Below, piece by piece: positions 1 through 9,835 of a DNA stretch of 64,000 bases (position 1 is its first letter; each line of letters opens with the position of its first letter). The notes below the pieces were generated by a model that was not told the origin of the DNA, searched no databases, and was given only the letters and a program-made list of their open reading frames with translations. The position numbers were made by a program, and so were the translations under genes. Source of the DNA: Monoplex corrugatus (lineage: Eukaryota; Mollusca; Gastropoda; Littorinimorpha; Ranellidae); NCBI GenBank assembly GCA_030674185.1, contig CM060307.1, forward strand, positions 44,809,181-44,873,180, written 5' to 3'.

Positions 1-735
1 TATGTCTGTTTTAATTGGCCCGACACATGGGCACTCGCATTATTTGGGTGCAAGTGCATACAAAATATCTTACATCTTGACTATAACTAAGCTTGTAAAT
101 AATTCACACACAAAATTTCAAGGAAATCCATAAAAAAAATAAGAGAAATATGTGCGTTTAAATTTGGTCTGGTACGTGAACCGTGCTTTTTCCGTCGTTC
201 AAATGAGATATTTTGCCATTTTTGGAGCCATATAACTCATGACTTTGTCACTTTACGCTGCCCCCAAAAATTTAAGTTTCATACAATAACATTGTTTCTG
301 AGAAAAAGTAAACAAGCCAATTCTGTCTTCTTATTTTGTGTAATGGGGGTGCAAAAATGACTTGTCATGCAATTTCGAACAATGACAAAATGGTATATTT
401 ATGAAGTTTGAAGCACTGCTGTGTAAATGTATGAACAGATCTGCCTGTATGCTTGCTTTTTTACGTAGTTTATGTTGTTAAGAATTAAAATCAGGAATGA
501 CATTCTCTGTCTGAGGACTTCTGGAAAATTTAGGTTCCTGCAAACTTGCTACATTTCACAAATGGTGAAAACGTACATAAACTGCCGTTTTCAAAGTGTT
601 ATCTCTGGACCTAATACAGCTAGAGACTTACTTTTTTTTTTTTTTTTTGCATTGTGCTTATTTTTTCTTGTATTTTTCAGAAATATGAGTTAATAACCTT
701 TTCAAAAGTTTGTTTTGGCTGCCGGTACCTACATA
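1..735. repeat. Dispersed repeat, copy 1 of 2, cut by the window start
   Basis: This stretch matches 56773-57540 in the same orientation over nearly its whole length. Shared landmarks are the phrase around tttggtctggtacgtgaacc, a 17-18 T run, and the ending near ggctgc-ggtacct. Compared with the second copy it lacks about 20 bases near position 110. No open frame is conserved between copies, so this is probably the non-coding part of an unidentified mobile element. Confidence 0.85.
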
Positions 736-835
736 AAGATAAGGTTGAACACTTCTTTTTCACAGCTTTTGTTTCCATGTTTAGTGGTAAATCTCCTGAT
801 ATCTCCATTTTGGATGCAGCATGGCTAATCCCTTA

Positions 836-1440
836 GTTATTAACCATTAAGTAGGGTTAAACATGTGTTTGCCACATAGTGACAAGTGGACAAATCGGCT
901 TTTTTGCCATTTTTGAAGACAAATAGCACAGAAGAAAACAATTCTAGAGTGCTAACAAAAACTAGGCTTAATTTACATATAGAACACAATAACTATCAAT
1001 TTCTATAATACGAGATGCACACTTATGAAGAAATGTGGGTACAAATATGGCCAATAGGCCAAATTGCAAAAACGCCTATTAAAGTCTGTTAGAGCTATGA
1101 CAGATATTTTGCACTTATATTCATTTCATTGTTACCTTTTAGAAAATTTGAAAATATGGAATATATTTTCAAGTGACAAAAATGGCTGGACCTACCTACC
1201 TACATCCATGCTGCAATCTGTCGAAAAATATCATCCAACCACTATTCTGATAAAACTAAACTCTCGTACATACAGAAGCACACAGGCACATAACGCACAG
1301 AGGAAAACATCACAGACAAGATGCTGCACTTTACATTTGATATTTATACATTAGTGATTAGAAAATTGATTAGATTGTCAATGTTTGGCCAACTGGCCTT
1401 TGTCAAGCATAAATGTAAGATCACAGACAAATGAACACCA
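836..1440. other. Unassigned intergenic DNA
   Basis: AT-rich sequence without a convincing gene, exon or repeat relationship inside the window. The 96-codon open frame here has no recognisable motif. Confidence 0.5.
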
Positions 1441-1442
1441 AA

Positions 1443-1509
1443 TACAAAAATTCGGAGAAAAAGACTAAAACCTCACAGGGGTTTTAGTCTTTTTCTCCAA
1501 ATTTTTGTA
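1443..1509. repeat. Inverted-repeat hairpin, first of a tandem pair
   Basis: Two arms of about 30 bases (1443-1472 and 1480-1509) are reverse complements with one or two mismatches and enclose a 7-base loop. The same arm sequence recurs in the next hairpin. Confidence 0.9.
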
Positions 1510-1512
1510 ATG

Positions 1513-1599
1513 AACACCAAATACAAAAATTAGGAGAAAAAGACTAAAAACCACAGGAATGGTTTTAGTCTTTTTCTCCTAATTTTTGTATTTGGTGTT
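1513..1599. repeat. Inverted-repeat hairpin, second of a tandem pair
   Basis: Arms of about 40 bases (1513-1553 and 1560-1599) are almost perfect reverse complements, differing by one extra A. The loop is very short. It shares its arm core with the hairpin just upstream, so the locus holds four alternating copies of one motif. Confidence 0.92.
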
Positions 1600-1942
1600 A
1601 AACCATTGTGACATGTTTATGCTTGAGAAAGCAAGTTAGCCAAAGATTTGTGCCCCCGTCTTGTGCAGTTATATTAAATACACATTCTGCTACTATTTTC
1701 ATGGGTTTTTGGGGGGTTCCTGTTTGCTTGAATGTGGGCAGTCGCACTGGTTTTAGATTTCTTTTGTGTGGATGAGTTGAGTCCCCATGCTTGAGCACAG
1801 CCAGCGTCCAAAGAAAATTTTAGGAAGGATGTTGGACCACTCGCCATTGAGGAACAGGTTACTTGACTCCTGCAGTAGAAAATGATACATGAATTTCTGC
1901 ATATATTGTATATTCATTTAGAGATTGGAAAGAAAAGTAAAC

Positions 1943-2156
1943 CATAATGGGTACAACTTTTTCCATTTGAGAACGGAATCCGTTTTTTCAAGAGTCGGAA
2001 ATGGAAAATCCGTTTTTTGAAAAAGCTTCAGCATCTGGGGAGCATAACCCCCCCAGACCTCCCATATGGGGGGCACTGCCATCCCATGGACCCCTTTCAG
2101 ATTTTTTTGATTTTTAAAAAAAAATTTTTATATACTTTTTCTAAGTTGCACATTTG
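1943..2156. mobile_element. Candidate short TIR element with GC-rich core
   Basis: The left end reads GGGTACAACTTTTTCC and the reverse complement of the right end reads TGTGCAACTTAG, so the ends are loosely inverted. The centre has C- and G-rich runs that can pair. It shares the phrase ACGGAATCCGTTTTTTCAA with 29442-29560. No clear target duplication was found, so the boundaries are approximate. Confidence 0.4.
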
Positions 2157-2209
2157 CAGTATGTGTTGTCACACACACACACACACACAACACAGAGAGA
2201 GCGAAAGAG

Positions 2210-2450
2210 AGAAAATCATGCCTGCTAACAGTGACCTGGATACAAATGTATTGTGGCCTGTTTACTTATTCATTTCTTATTCACAGAGAGAGAGAATCAT
2301 GTCCAGTAACAATGACTTGAATACAATTTATTTAGGCCTATGTATTTATTTGTTTAGGCCAGTTGATTTGTAGAATCATGTCCAGTAACAATGACTTGAA
2401 TACAATTTATTTAGGCCTATGTATTGTTTAGGCCTGCTGATTTGTTCATT
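2210..2450. repeat. Three diverged tandem units of about 80 bp
   Basis: Units start near 2211, 2293 and 2372. The last two are nearly identical around atcatgtccagtaacaatga and ttatttaggcctatgta. The first is diverged. A CA/GA microsatellite precedes them. Confidence 0.85.
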
Positions 2451-2894
2451 TATGAGAGAGAATTGGGGAGGGGGTATGTGAAGCCTGAGCACATACTTTT
2501 AGTAGTAAGTAGTACAGCAACATGCAAATTAGCATGGCCTGGGGGGGAATGGTTGACGAACCTAGCTTCATCTGACAACTCAAGAGTCAAGTTCAAGCGC
2601 ATAATTAATCGGTTAATCATTTAAAAAAACCAATGATTATATAGACCCTGAGAAGTTTATGTGGACATATTTTAAATAGGTAAATCAATCTTTCCGTGCA
2701 GATTTTCTGATCAGTGAATAGAAAACACAAATGACTTTAATTGGACACAATGCAGTTCAACCACAGTGCTGAATGCCGGAATTTGTTTCTAATACCTTGC
2801 TACTTGGCAACATTTTGTTGCAGTATCAATTCTATTTACAAAAGGAGGAAGAATGTAAATAAAACTATATTTTAAGTCAGATTTCAAACATTAA

Positions 2895-3950
2895 CCCATA
2901 TACCCCCACGTCACCCAACTTGAACCATACTATGAAATCCCATGTCAAGGAAAGTAACTCTTGCAATTTTCGATAGTTACTAACTAAAGAAATCAATTAA
3001 AAATATAATTACCTTTTTTTGTTTCAAGGAATAATTTTTTTACTCGCAGAAAAAATTATAAAGTCGGATTTGATGGAGAATGTTATCAAAAATTTACATG
3101 TGTGATAGTTCAAAGTCAAAGATGCAGTCCAGAAATGCTTCTTAATGGCCTGCAAATGACCCAGAACAAAGTCTACTGCAGAAGCTGAGCATGAAACTGT
3201 GCAAAGCTTGCACCAATAATAATAATAATAATAATTAGCTTTTGTATAGCACTATTCTCAGTTCAACTCGCTGCGCTGTTACATAAACAATCTCGCATAC
3301 CAATAACACCATTTTTCAATCACACACACACACACAAACACACAACACACACAGAGGTGGTGGTATAGGCCTACTTATGAAAATGCAGATCTATCAACAG
3401 GCAGATCATGCACAACACCAAAATTTTCAGAAAATTCCTTTACTGAAACCGAGCCTAAAACGTCCTGCCATTTTCGGTTTGGAGGTCAGGCAATTGATCG
3501 ACACTCGACCCACCTTCGCTGTCACTCTTTGAGTCTTACTCTCACTATCGTCGAACTCGGCGGCAACAGCTTCCAAGTCTATATCTAGGTCACTTTCTAC
3601 ATCACATGGATCAACTTTATTAACAAGATCCTCTACCATAAAACCTTCAAATTCTTCTCCGTCATCATTCAACAGACGCCGCGCGCCATAACTCCTCATC
3701 GGTCATGAGATCTCATTTTCCAAACTTTGAAAATTCGTAGCACTGTGAAAACTTGATCGATTTTGACACTGTAAAGTTCTAAGTGCGGGGCAGGAAGTTG
3801 CCAAAACGAGGCTCTCACTCTCGCGGGATTCTTATTTATGTAAACAGTGATGGCCGCGTCCATAGTGGCCACGTGTAAAGCGGTGCTGATGGGGCCCTCC
3901 GCGGTAAACGTTATTATTTTACAGCAGGCGCTGGCGGACGGTTAATAGGG
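2895..3950 (-). mobile_element. Non-autonomous piggyBac-type element, copy A
   Basis: This 1056-bp element is flanked by TTAA on both sides (2891-2894 and 3951-3954). Its outermost bases are CCC at the left and GGG at the right, as piggyBac elements have. A sister copy lies at 18609-19704. It keeps only the N-terminal part of a transposase reading frame on the minus strand near its right end. The middle holds an (AAT)n tail with the phrase tagcactattctca, resembling a LINE or SINE 3' end. An uninterrupted relative of the insertion site at 12271 independently supports the boundaries. Confidence 0.88.
3427..3706 (-). pseudogene. N-terminal remnant of a piggyBac-type transposase, copy A
   Basis: Read on the minus strand, the frame opens with MTDEELWRAASVE from an ATG at 3706. 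It stops, and the reading continues in another frame with an acidic segment containing EEFEGF, DVESDLDIDLEAV and DDSES. Acidic N-termini of this kind are usual in piggyBac transposases ahead of the catalytic domain. No catalytic domain follows. The sister copy in 19205-19466 shows the same frame break, so the parent element was already broken. The piggyBac assignment rests mainly on the TTAA-flanked ends; the peptide alone would be weak evidence. Confidence 0.6.
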
Positions 3951-4334
3951 TTAAGAATTTGATTCTACATCCCGACAGATTGCGGTCATTTTGGCGGTTT
4001 GCTGTGCCTTGACTTGGCCTGAACTTTCTTTAATGCAAGCTTATTATTAAAGGTGTGGTGTGGTTCAGATGAAAGATTAGAATACCAACTCTAATCATGA
4101 TCTTAAAATTTCCATAATTGAATTATTTTACAAATTTCTGATTACCGTCACGGTTTACTGGTCGGATATTTGAACAGTGCTAATGATCGAACAAAATGAC
4201 TTGATTTCAGGAAAACTAGGGAAATTTCACCTCGAAGACATTCCTGATGAGAAATAAATACTTTTCTGCTAAACTAGAATGTACAAATTGCTCATTTCCT
4301 AGCTTTTAGGGGTTTAAAATACTAGAATTTGCCA

Positions 4335-4790
4335 ATATTTTAAGAATCACTGAACCAGGGGAGGTATCTAAACAAGGTCGTTCGAGAAGAAAAGGCGTCT
4401 GCTGTGCGCAATTTGATGCACGGCCACATTCTAAAAAATGAAGACGCACTGTGGTGTACACTATGTGACGAGCCGTTAAGCATCAGACACCTACTTGAAT
4501 GCTGGGACTTGTACAATGTGAGACATAAGCACTACACGGCAGACTCCTCAAAGAACCTCTTCAGAAACATCCCTCCTGGTGAAATTTTCCAGTTTTTACA
4601 AGAGATCAGTAGATTTAACCTGATACAATTTTACATCTGAGTATGGTTTCGTTAGTGCATTTTAGACTTGCAAGGAAGACGGTGAGCATGGTTTTTAAGT
4701 TTTGGCTTTTTAACGTGGTGTTAGCCCTGATATGGTTGTAATAGTCAACTGGGTGATAAGAAATTTGAACCTGAAGGCAGGGTTCCCAGT
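4335..4790 (+). mobile_element. 3' end of an I/Nimb-like LINE, C-terminal ORF2 piece
   Basis: The frame at 4404-4640 carries a C-terminal motif typical of jockey/I-type non-LTR retrotransposon ORF2: CTLCDEPLSIRHLLEC, then an HY-x-SS region and FLQEISRF just before the stop. This is the cysteine/histidine module following the RNase H domain. The 3' UTR ends in the phrase gttagccctgatatgg, which recurs at 7130, 6220, 26760 and 45380. The copy is 5' truncated and lacks the endonuclease and reverse transcriptase. Confidence 0.8.
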
Positions 4791-5387
4791 TATGGGTCAC
4801 CAGGCGATTGCTCTGTTCTGGGCTGCAGCTTCCCCTCCCCCCTCCAAGAGCTGTCCTTCTTTAGTATACTTCCGCAGTAATATGTGGGGTAGGAGTTCTG
4901 CCCCCAGACACGGGCTGCCGAGCCTGGGTCCCCACTTATCTTTTAGATAGGAAAAGAACTGCTCCGCAGGCCTATGGTCTACAGGTTCAGCTGCTTGCAG
5001 GCTTCCCCTTGAGCTTGAGCTCTTTCACTCCTTGGTTTTGGTGTACTTGAGGGTCAGCCCAAGTCTCCAGGGAGGATGATGATCACTAGCACTGACCTGT
5101 CACCTGGGCTTTCAGTAACGCCCACACTCTCCCAGCCTCTTTTCCCAAGCCTTGGCACACAGCGCATTTTGGAGTTTGTAATGATGGGTATACAGACACA
5201 CCTTTTCCCCAATATGATGTGAATTGTGGTGGTTCCTCTAAAACTGCTCAGTTTTTTCCACTTCAATCCTGTGTAAGCCAGGTGTATACACATGGATTCC
5301 TCTTGTGTGGGACGTCCTCATAGAAGTTTTCATAAGTTTTACTTGTTAATGTTTTGTGGGTTCTCCGACTGGTATATATTTCTGCAG
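4791..5387. other. Unassigned DNA between LINE pieces
   Basis: GC content is higher than in the flanks, but no open frame or repeat partner was recognised. It may be an older element body. Confidence 0.4.
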
Positions 5388-5493
5388 AGTTTGTTGTGAA
5401 GTTACAAAAACTTGTAGGATACATCGAAAAGGATATTTTAGTACCAGCCAGAAGCGATGTTTTGGGGGCCCTGTGCAGGCAAGCAGCAAGTGG
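5388..5493 (+). CDS. Candidate internal exon of an unknown host gene
   Basis: A good 3' splice signal (tatatatttctgcag) precedes an open stretch, and AGTG followed by gtatgt ends it. After two bases completing a split codon, it reads FVVKLQKLVGYIEKDILVPA and then RSDVLGALCRQAAS. Beyond the donor the same frame stops at once. Both ends are in phase 1. This phase would join exactly to the exon at 9063-9116 in one of that exon's frames. I recognise no family. It could instead be decayed transposable-element coding sequence, since LINE pieces lie on both sides. Confidence 0.33.
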
Positions 5494-5884
5494 TATGTGA
5501 AGTAGACAAGAACATAGTTGAGTCTGGTGCCTTGGGACATAGAAAACAGGAGGAAGTCATCATTTCATTGTTAGAAGAAGAAGTGAAAGAGTTCAAGGTC
5601 TTAAGGCAAAGGGAAGGGCATGGCATTGCTGTGCATTACAGGATGTCATATCAAAGAGGGAGATTGGTTGGTGCCCATCATGAATGTGATTGTACTTTTG
5701 CACACCATGTATAGAACATTTATCAAGGACCCAGCTGTGCTTGTCTTATTGTGTTTTCTTTGGTTCCTTTTCCCTTTGTGGTGTTATTTTTACTATAAGG
5801 GTTAATGGATCTATGACCTGGTTGTCAGCTGATCGTAAGACAAGTTGCCATTCTGTTGAGAAATATTCGGTGGCTCTGTCAGAA
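5494..5884. other. Open but unrecognised sequence
   Basis: A plus-strand frame runs to 5714 with an acidic KQEEVIISLLEEEVKEFK segment, but no motif identifies it. It may be exon-adjacent or remnant element DNA. Confidence 0.3.
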
Positions 5885-6275
5885 TAAATAGTATCCCCCC
5901 ACCTTCTGGAAATTCTGTGCTAGAAATGCCCTCTTTCCTGTCATTCTCTTTGTTTCTGCCTTGTTCTTGACCTTGATGGTCCATTCACCTGTATGTTTTT
6001 GATGAAGTCTTGTGTACTTTTTATTGGGATTGATAATTGTTTTTTTGTTTTGGTGTCCTTGGGTATGCTTAAATTTGTATTCATGTGGGTTTTTAAATTC
6101 CCTGTGCGATAAATTGGACGGAGTGGTCAACGCTAGGGGCATCTCCTTAAATATGTGAAGAATGCATTGATATGTGGACTTAATTTTTTTTCCTGTTTTT
6201 TATGTTTTGAAACAGTTATAGCCCTGATATGGCTCCACGTGGTTGACTGGACTTTAAACAACAATAACAGTAAAA
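5885..6275 (+). mobile_element. 3' UTR copy of an I/Nimb-like LINE
   Basis: Matches 9305-9500, 26335-26812 and 44985-45430. Shared landmarks are atagtatccccac, gaaattctgtgc, ttggtccattcac, gataaattgga-g-agtggtcaacgc and a terminal tagccctgatatggct followed by ggctttaaacaaca. The 26335 copy is joined to reverse transcriptase coding sequence through its pre-insertion site, which places this family at the LINE 3' end. Confidence 0.8.
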
Positions 6276-6895
6276 GTATTTGGCATTCAAATAAAGACGG
6301 CGCTGATTGCCTTTGCAAGTGGAAGGGCTAATGAAGCTAATTGTAACTTAACTCATGTAAACATAGTGGTCTGACTACAAAAGTTTGAAACGAGTCAAAT
6401 CCCCTATAGAGTATGTTCGTACAAAATGTTTGTAAACTGAGCATCCCTTACAGGGGACTCTGGATGGAGAGAATTTGTGTAGGAAAAAAAAATGTATAAT
6501 GGTGTAAAGAAATATACTGCTTTATTGACTGCTTGTGCAGAGGGAAAAGGTGAGGCTGGGGTGAGAGAGATACACACACACATGCACGCACGCAGAATGA
6601 ACACATTTGAGAATAGGAAAGAGCACTTCACTCATTGTTTCCTTTAAACCAGCAAGTATTTTCGTCCTTGACCCATTCCCTGCCACAATGTAAGCAGTTT
6701 GGCATTGCAGGTTTTGATAGGTTCTAATCTGATTACTGCTCAATCATTTATTCAGATATCTATTAGAATCGTGTTTTCAGAACAGAAACACTGTTTTCCA
6801 AAAAGTAGTAAAGGAACAGTCATACACACATCGCAGCACACAATACCATACAAAAGATTCCAAAAACTAGTGTTAAGAGTATAATGAACATCAAG
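6276..6895. other. Unassigned DNA with a short CA repeat
   Basis: Contains a CA-rich stretch near 6574-6595. No gene or strong repeat match was seen. Confidence 0.4.
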
Positions 6896-7190
6896 ACAAA
6901 CATCTGGTACTCTCAGACATAGACGCTAAACGGCAGACTCCTTACAGAAGCTCTTCTGAGATGCCCCTCTTGATGCCATTTTCCAATTTTTACAAGAGAT
7001 CAATAGATTTCACCTGGTACAATTTTAGGTCTGAGTATGGTTTTCTTATTTCATTTTAGACTTTCCAAGTAAATGGTGAGCATGGTTTTTAAGTATTGTC
7101 TTTTTATCTTGGTTGTCATTTTTGATGTGGTGTTAGCCCTGATATGGCTGTAGTAGTCGGCTTTGTTATAAGCAGTATGAACTAACTAAA
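6896..7190 (+). mobile_element. 3' end of an I/Nimb-like LINE, second copy
   Basis: Aligns with 4530-4790: ggcagactcct, ttccaatttttacaagagatca, gagcatggtttttaagt and ttagccctgatatggct. The ORF2 end is frameshifted, so nothing is translated intact. Confidence 0.8.
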
Positions 7191-9062
7191 CTGTACTCAC
7201 AGACAGTAGTAGTAGTTCTATGAGATAATCCGTAAATCACTGGTGGTAATACAGTACAGGTACAGAGGAACAGATTTCCTCTTATTCGGTAGGCTCACTA
7301 AACAGCTTACTCGTCATGAATTTATTCAGATACTTTTTAGACTTGTTATAATGTGGTATAATGATTTATTTATGGTAAATGTTGATGTAATGAACATCCC
7401 AAGGAACATTCATGCACACACGCATTGTAGCACATAACCCCCCCCCCCCCCCACACACGCACCCCAGAAAATTCATTCATTATGTAAAATAAACATCAAA
7501 ACAAACGTCTTGTGGTCGTGTTATTGACTGCAATGTGGTGATCCATAAATTGGCAGGGCTAACATAGCCAGTAGTAGTTCAACTCACATCTATTACAAAG
7601 CTTCTTTCTATACACCCTGGGGATTGGTCTTTTTTGGTGTAGATAGGATAGGGAATCAAAAATTTAGCTTTAATATATTATCTAGTCTGCTTTTCTGGGT
7701 TCCCTCCCCTCGCTGATGGCACACAAATTTTGTAATCCAACCACTATGTTTATATGAGTGTAAGTAACAGTTAGCTTAATTATTCTTTCAAATAATAAAG
7801 AACAGTGTCAGAACATCAGCACACACACTCAAAAAATAACACATTGCAGAAGAAGAAAATCAATTTCCAGCACAGGCTTTGCATCATTGACGGGTCCTCA
7901 CCATTGTACACCTTTAGTAGCAGTAGCCATCACTTCCTTTTTATGCCACCATCAAACTCTTCAGCACAGGTGCAGTTTGATGCCAAATTGGTATGCTTAA
8001 ATGGAATTTATTGGCAGAATATCGACCTACCTTTACAGAGCAATAACTTCCGTCCACATGAACCACTCGTACTGGTTCAAACATCTCTTAGAATTTCTTG
8101 TGCAAACTAGTTCAGTATAGGCAGTCGCATCCTGTGTCTTGAGTTGCAGTGGAAATGGAGAAACTACAGGAAGATCTGAAACATGATTGAATAACAGTTG
8201 ATCGCAACAACAGTTCTACATGGATGTACGCGCGTGCGCACACAGAAGCGCATAGACACGCACACATACACATCATCATCTGTGTATGTATATATGTATG
8301 TAATGCTGAAAAGAGAGCATCACTTTGTCTTGCTTCCCACAGATTCGCCAGAGTGGAATAGTCTCCTCTTTGTCAGAATCACTGTTTTAAAGCGGTATTT
8401 CCCTTCTAGTTTTCTGATGGTGGAAGATACATTATGATAAACACTGTCGCAGGCATACGGAAGTATAAAAATGACATCTTGGTAGAAGGGTCCAACATGC
8501 AATTAATAGCAAGTGTTCAGCTTTAACAGAGCTTTCTTGTATACACCTGCTCATAATAGTCAAGTGTTCACCTCCTGCAAATATCTTTAATTTTATGAGT
8601 GTGTTGATGTAATTGTACTTCCATAGTAATGCCATTCATCTTTCGAGTATAACTTTTGCTTTGAAGAAAAAAGTAAAAACACTCGAATCAAAACCATCTC
8701 TAATCCCATTTGTCACATCATGTGATTTGTAATGGCAGTGACTTGGTAAGTAAAAAAAGAAAAATGTGAACAAATATTTCTTCAGTTAAAGGAGTATCCG
8801 TTGTCTGTTCATCTTGTATTTTGAGCATTATTTACCACTAGTTTTTTTTTTTATAATTTTTTTTAACTTGCATCTGAAGTTGTCTGTCCTATTGTCATTA
8901 AATATGATTTGCAGTTTCAGTTAAACAGTACACATCAGATGTACAGATGTTATTTATGCAAACTGCCCGTTACTTGTTGATTTTAATTTGAACAATGTGT
9001 AATCCCCAAATCACCACTGTTGTTGACTCTTGAATATTAATCTTTTCCCCATACCATTTCAG
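7191..9062. other. Long unassigned stretch
   Basis: Contains a 15-C run at 7438-7452 with CA repeats and alternating purine-pyrimidine sequence near 8228-8300. A 101-codon frame at 7805-8110 lacks any recognisable motif. Probably intron or intergenic DNA of the tentative plus-strand gene. Confidence 0.45.
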
Positions 9063-9116
9063 ACAACCCCACCACAATGGACAACTCAGCCAACACAGTG
9101 GCGATGGGGTCCACAG
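9063..9116 (+). CDS. Candidate 54-bp host exon
   Basis: A pyrimidine-rich acceptor (ttttccccataccatttcag) and a gtaaaa donor enclose 54 bases. In phase 0 it reads TTPPQWTTQPTQWRWGPQ, whose P/Q/W composition fits the candidate 3' exon at 32094. In phase 1 it reads NPTTMDNSANTVAMGST, which would splice in frame from 5388-5493. It also contains an ATG in a good context, so a first coding exon is possible. Which frame is used cannot be settled from the sequence. Confidence 0.45.
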
Positions 9117-9304
9117 GTAAAATGAATTAAGTAAAAAGGAGAGAGAAAAAAAAAGGGGGGGGGGAGGCAGAGAAAAGTGATTCAAGTATTTCGGTACTAT
9201 TTCATGTTACACATTGTCATAAGAGTATAAAGATAAAATGATTATGAACTGACATGATTAATTATAAACTATAATACCATAATATTATTCACTTTCCTTC
9301 TGGC

Positions 9305-9500
9305 ACCTCCAGTGGGGATGCCAGGGGCTCTTTTAGTGTAAATAGTATCCCCACCTATAAATTCTGTGCTGGAAATATCCTTGTTTTTGCCTTGTTCCTT
9401 TGCTTTCTGTCATTTCTTCCTATCATTTTCTGCCTTGTTGGTCCATTCACTTGTATGTCCTGTACATACTATCTCTTGATAGGTGGCGGCAGTGAAATTT
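9305..9500 (+). mobile_element. 3' UTR fragment of an I/Nimb-like LINE
   Basis: Begins gtggggatgccaggggctctttt and continues atagtatccccacc and ttggtccattcacttgtatg, matching the copies at 22085/26335 and 44985. It is cut off at both ends. Confidence 0.8.
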
Positions 9501-9698
9501 TCAAACTCTAGTATTATAACTGAAATGTCGTGTTTTTTTTGGAAACGTCAAAAATAACGCACACAAAAAAGTAAGTCAATATCTTTATCAGTTCTAAAGA
9601 TATTCCATTTCAAAGATAAACCATGCGTACGAGCAATTAATACCTGATATTTTCGAACTTTCACATACTACAATGTCCATGGGGAGCTGTAATGAAAA

Positions 9699-9835
9699 TA
9701 CTTCATCATCATCATCCTCATCATCATGTGCCCTGCCGCATGGCATTGGCGATCATGGCCCTCCATATGCGTCTATCCTTTGCTCCTGCAAGTACATCTT
9801 CCACCCTCTCTGTCCTCGGCCATGTTTGTACTTGT
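9699..9835 (-). mobile_element. RTE-like LINE 3' end with ATG-rich tail
   Basis: On the minus strand it reads PRTERVEDVLAGAKDRRIW followed by RAMIANAMRQGT and a stop. This is a C-terminus typical of RTE-like endonuclease/reverse transcriptase proteins. A (GAT)n-like tail follows. Related fragments lie at 57640-57850 and 59270-59875. Confidence 0.65.

Larger units (their letters stand above)
2760..4380. repeat. Dispersed repeat interrupted by a piggyBac derivative
   Basis: The pieces left (about 2760-2894) and right (3955-4380) of the 2895-3950 element together match the continuous segment 12150-12662. The match runs through gaatttgattct and tctgattaccgtcacgg to the phrase gaaccagg-gaggta. 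The element sits exactly at the TTAA that is single in the uninterrupted copy (12271-12274). The repeat family itself is not identified. Confidence 0.85.

Noticed and set aside
9701..9730. Simple ATC/ATG microsatellite as an independent feature
   Set aside because: It is the tail of the RTE-like 3' end directly beside it.
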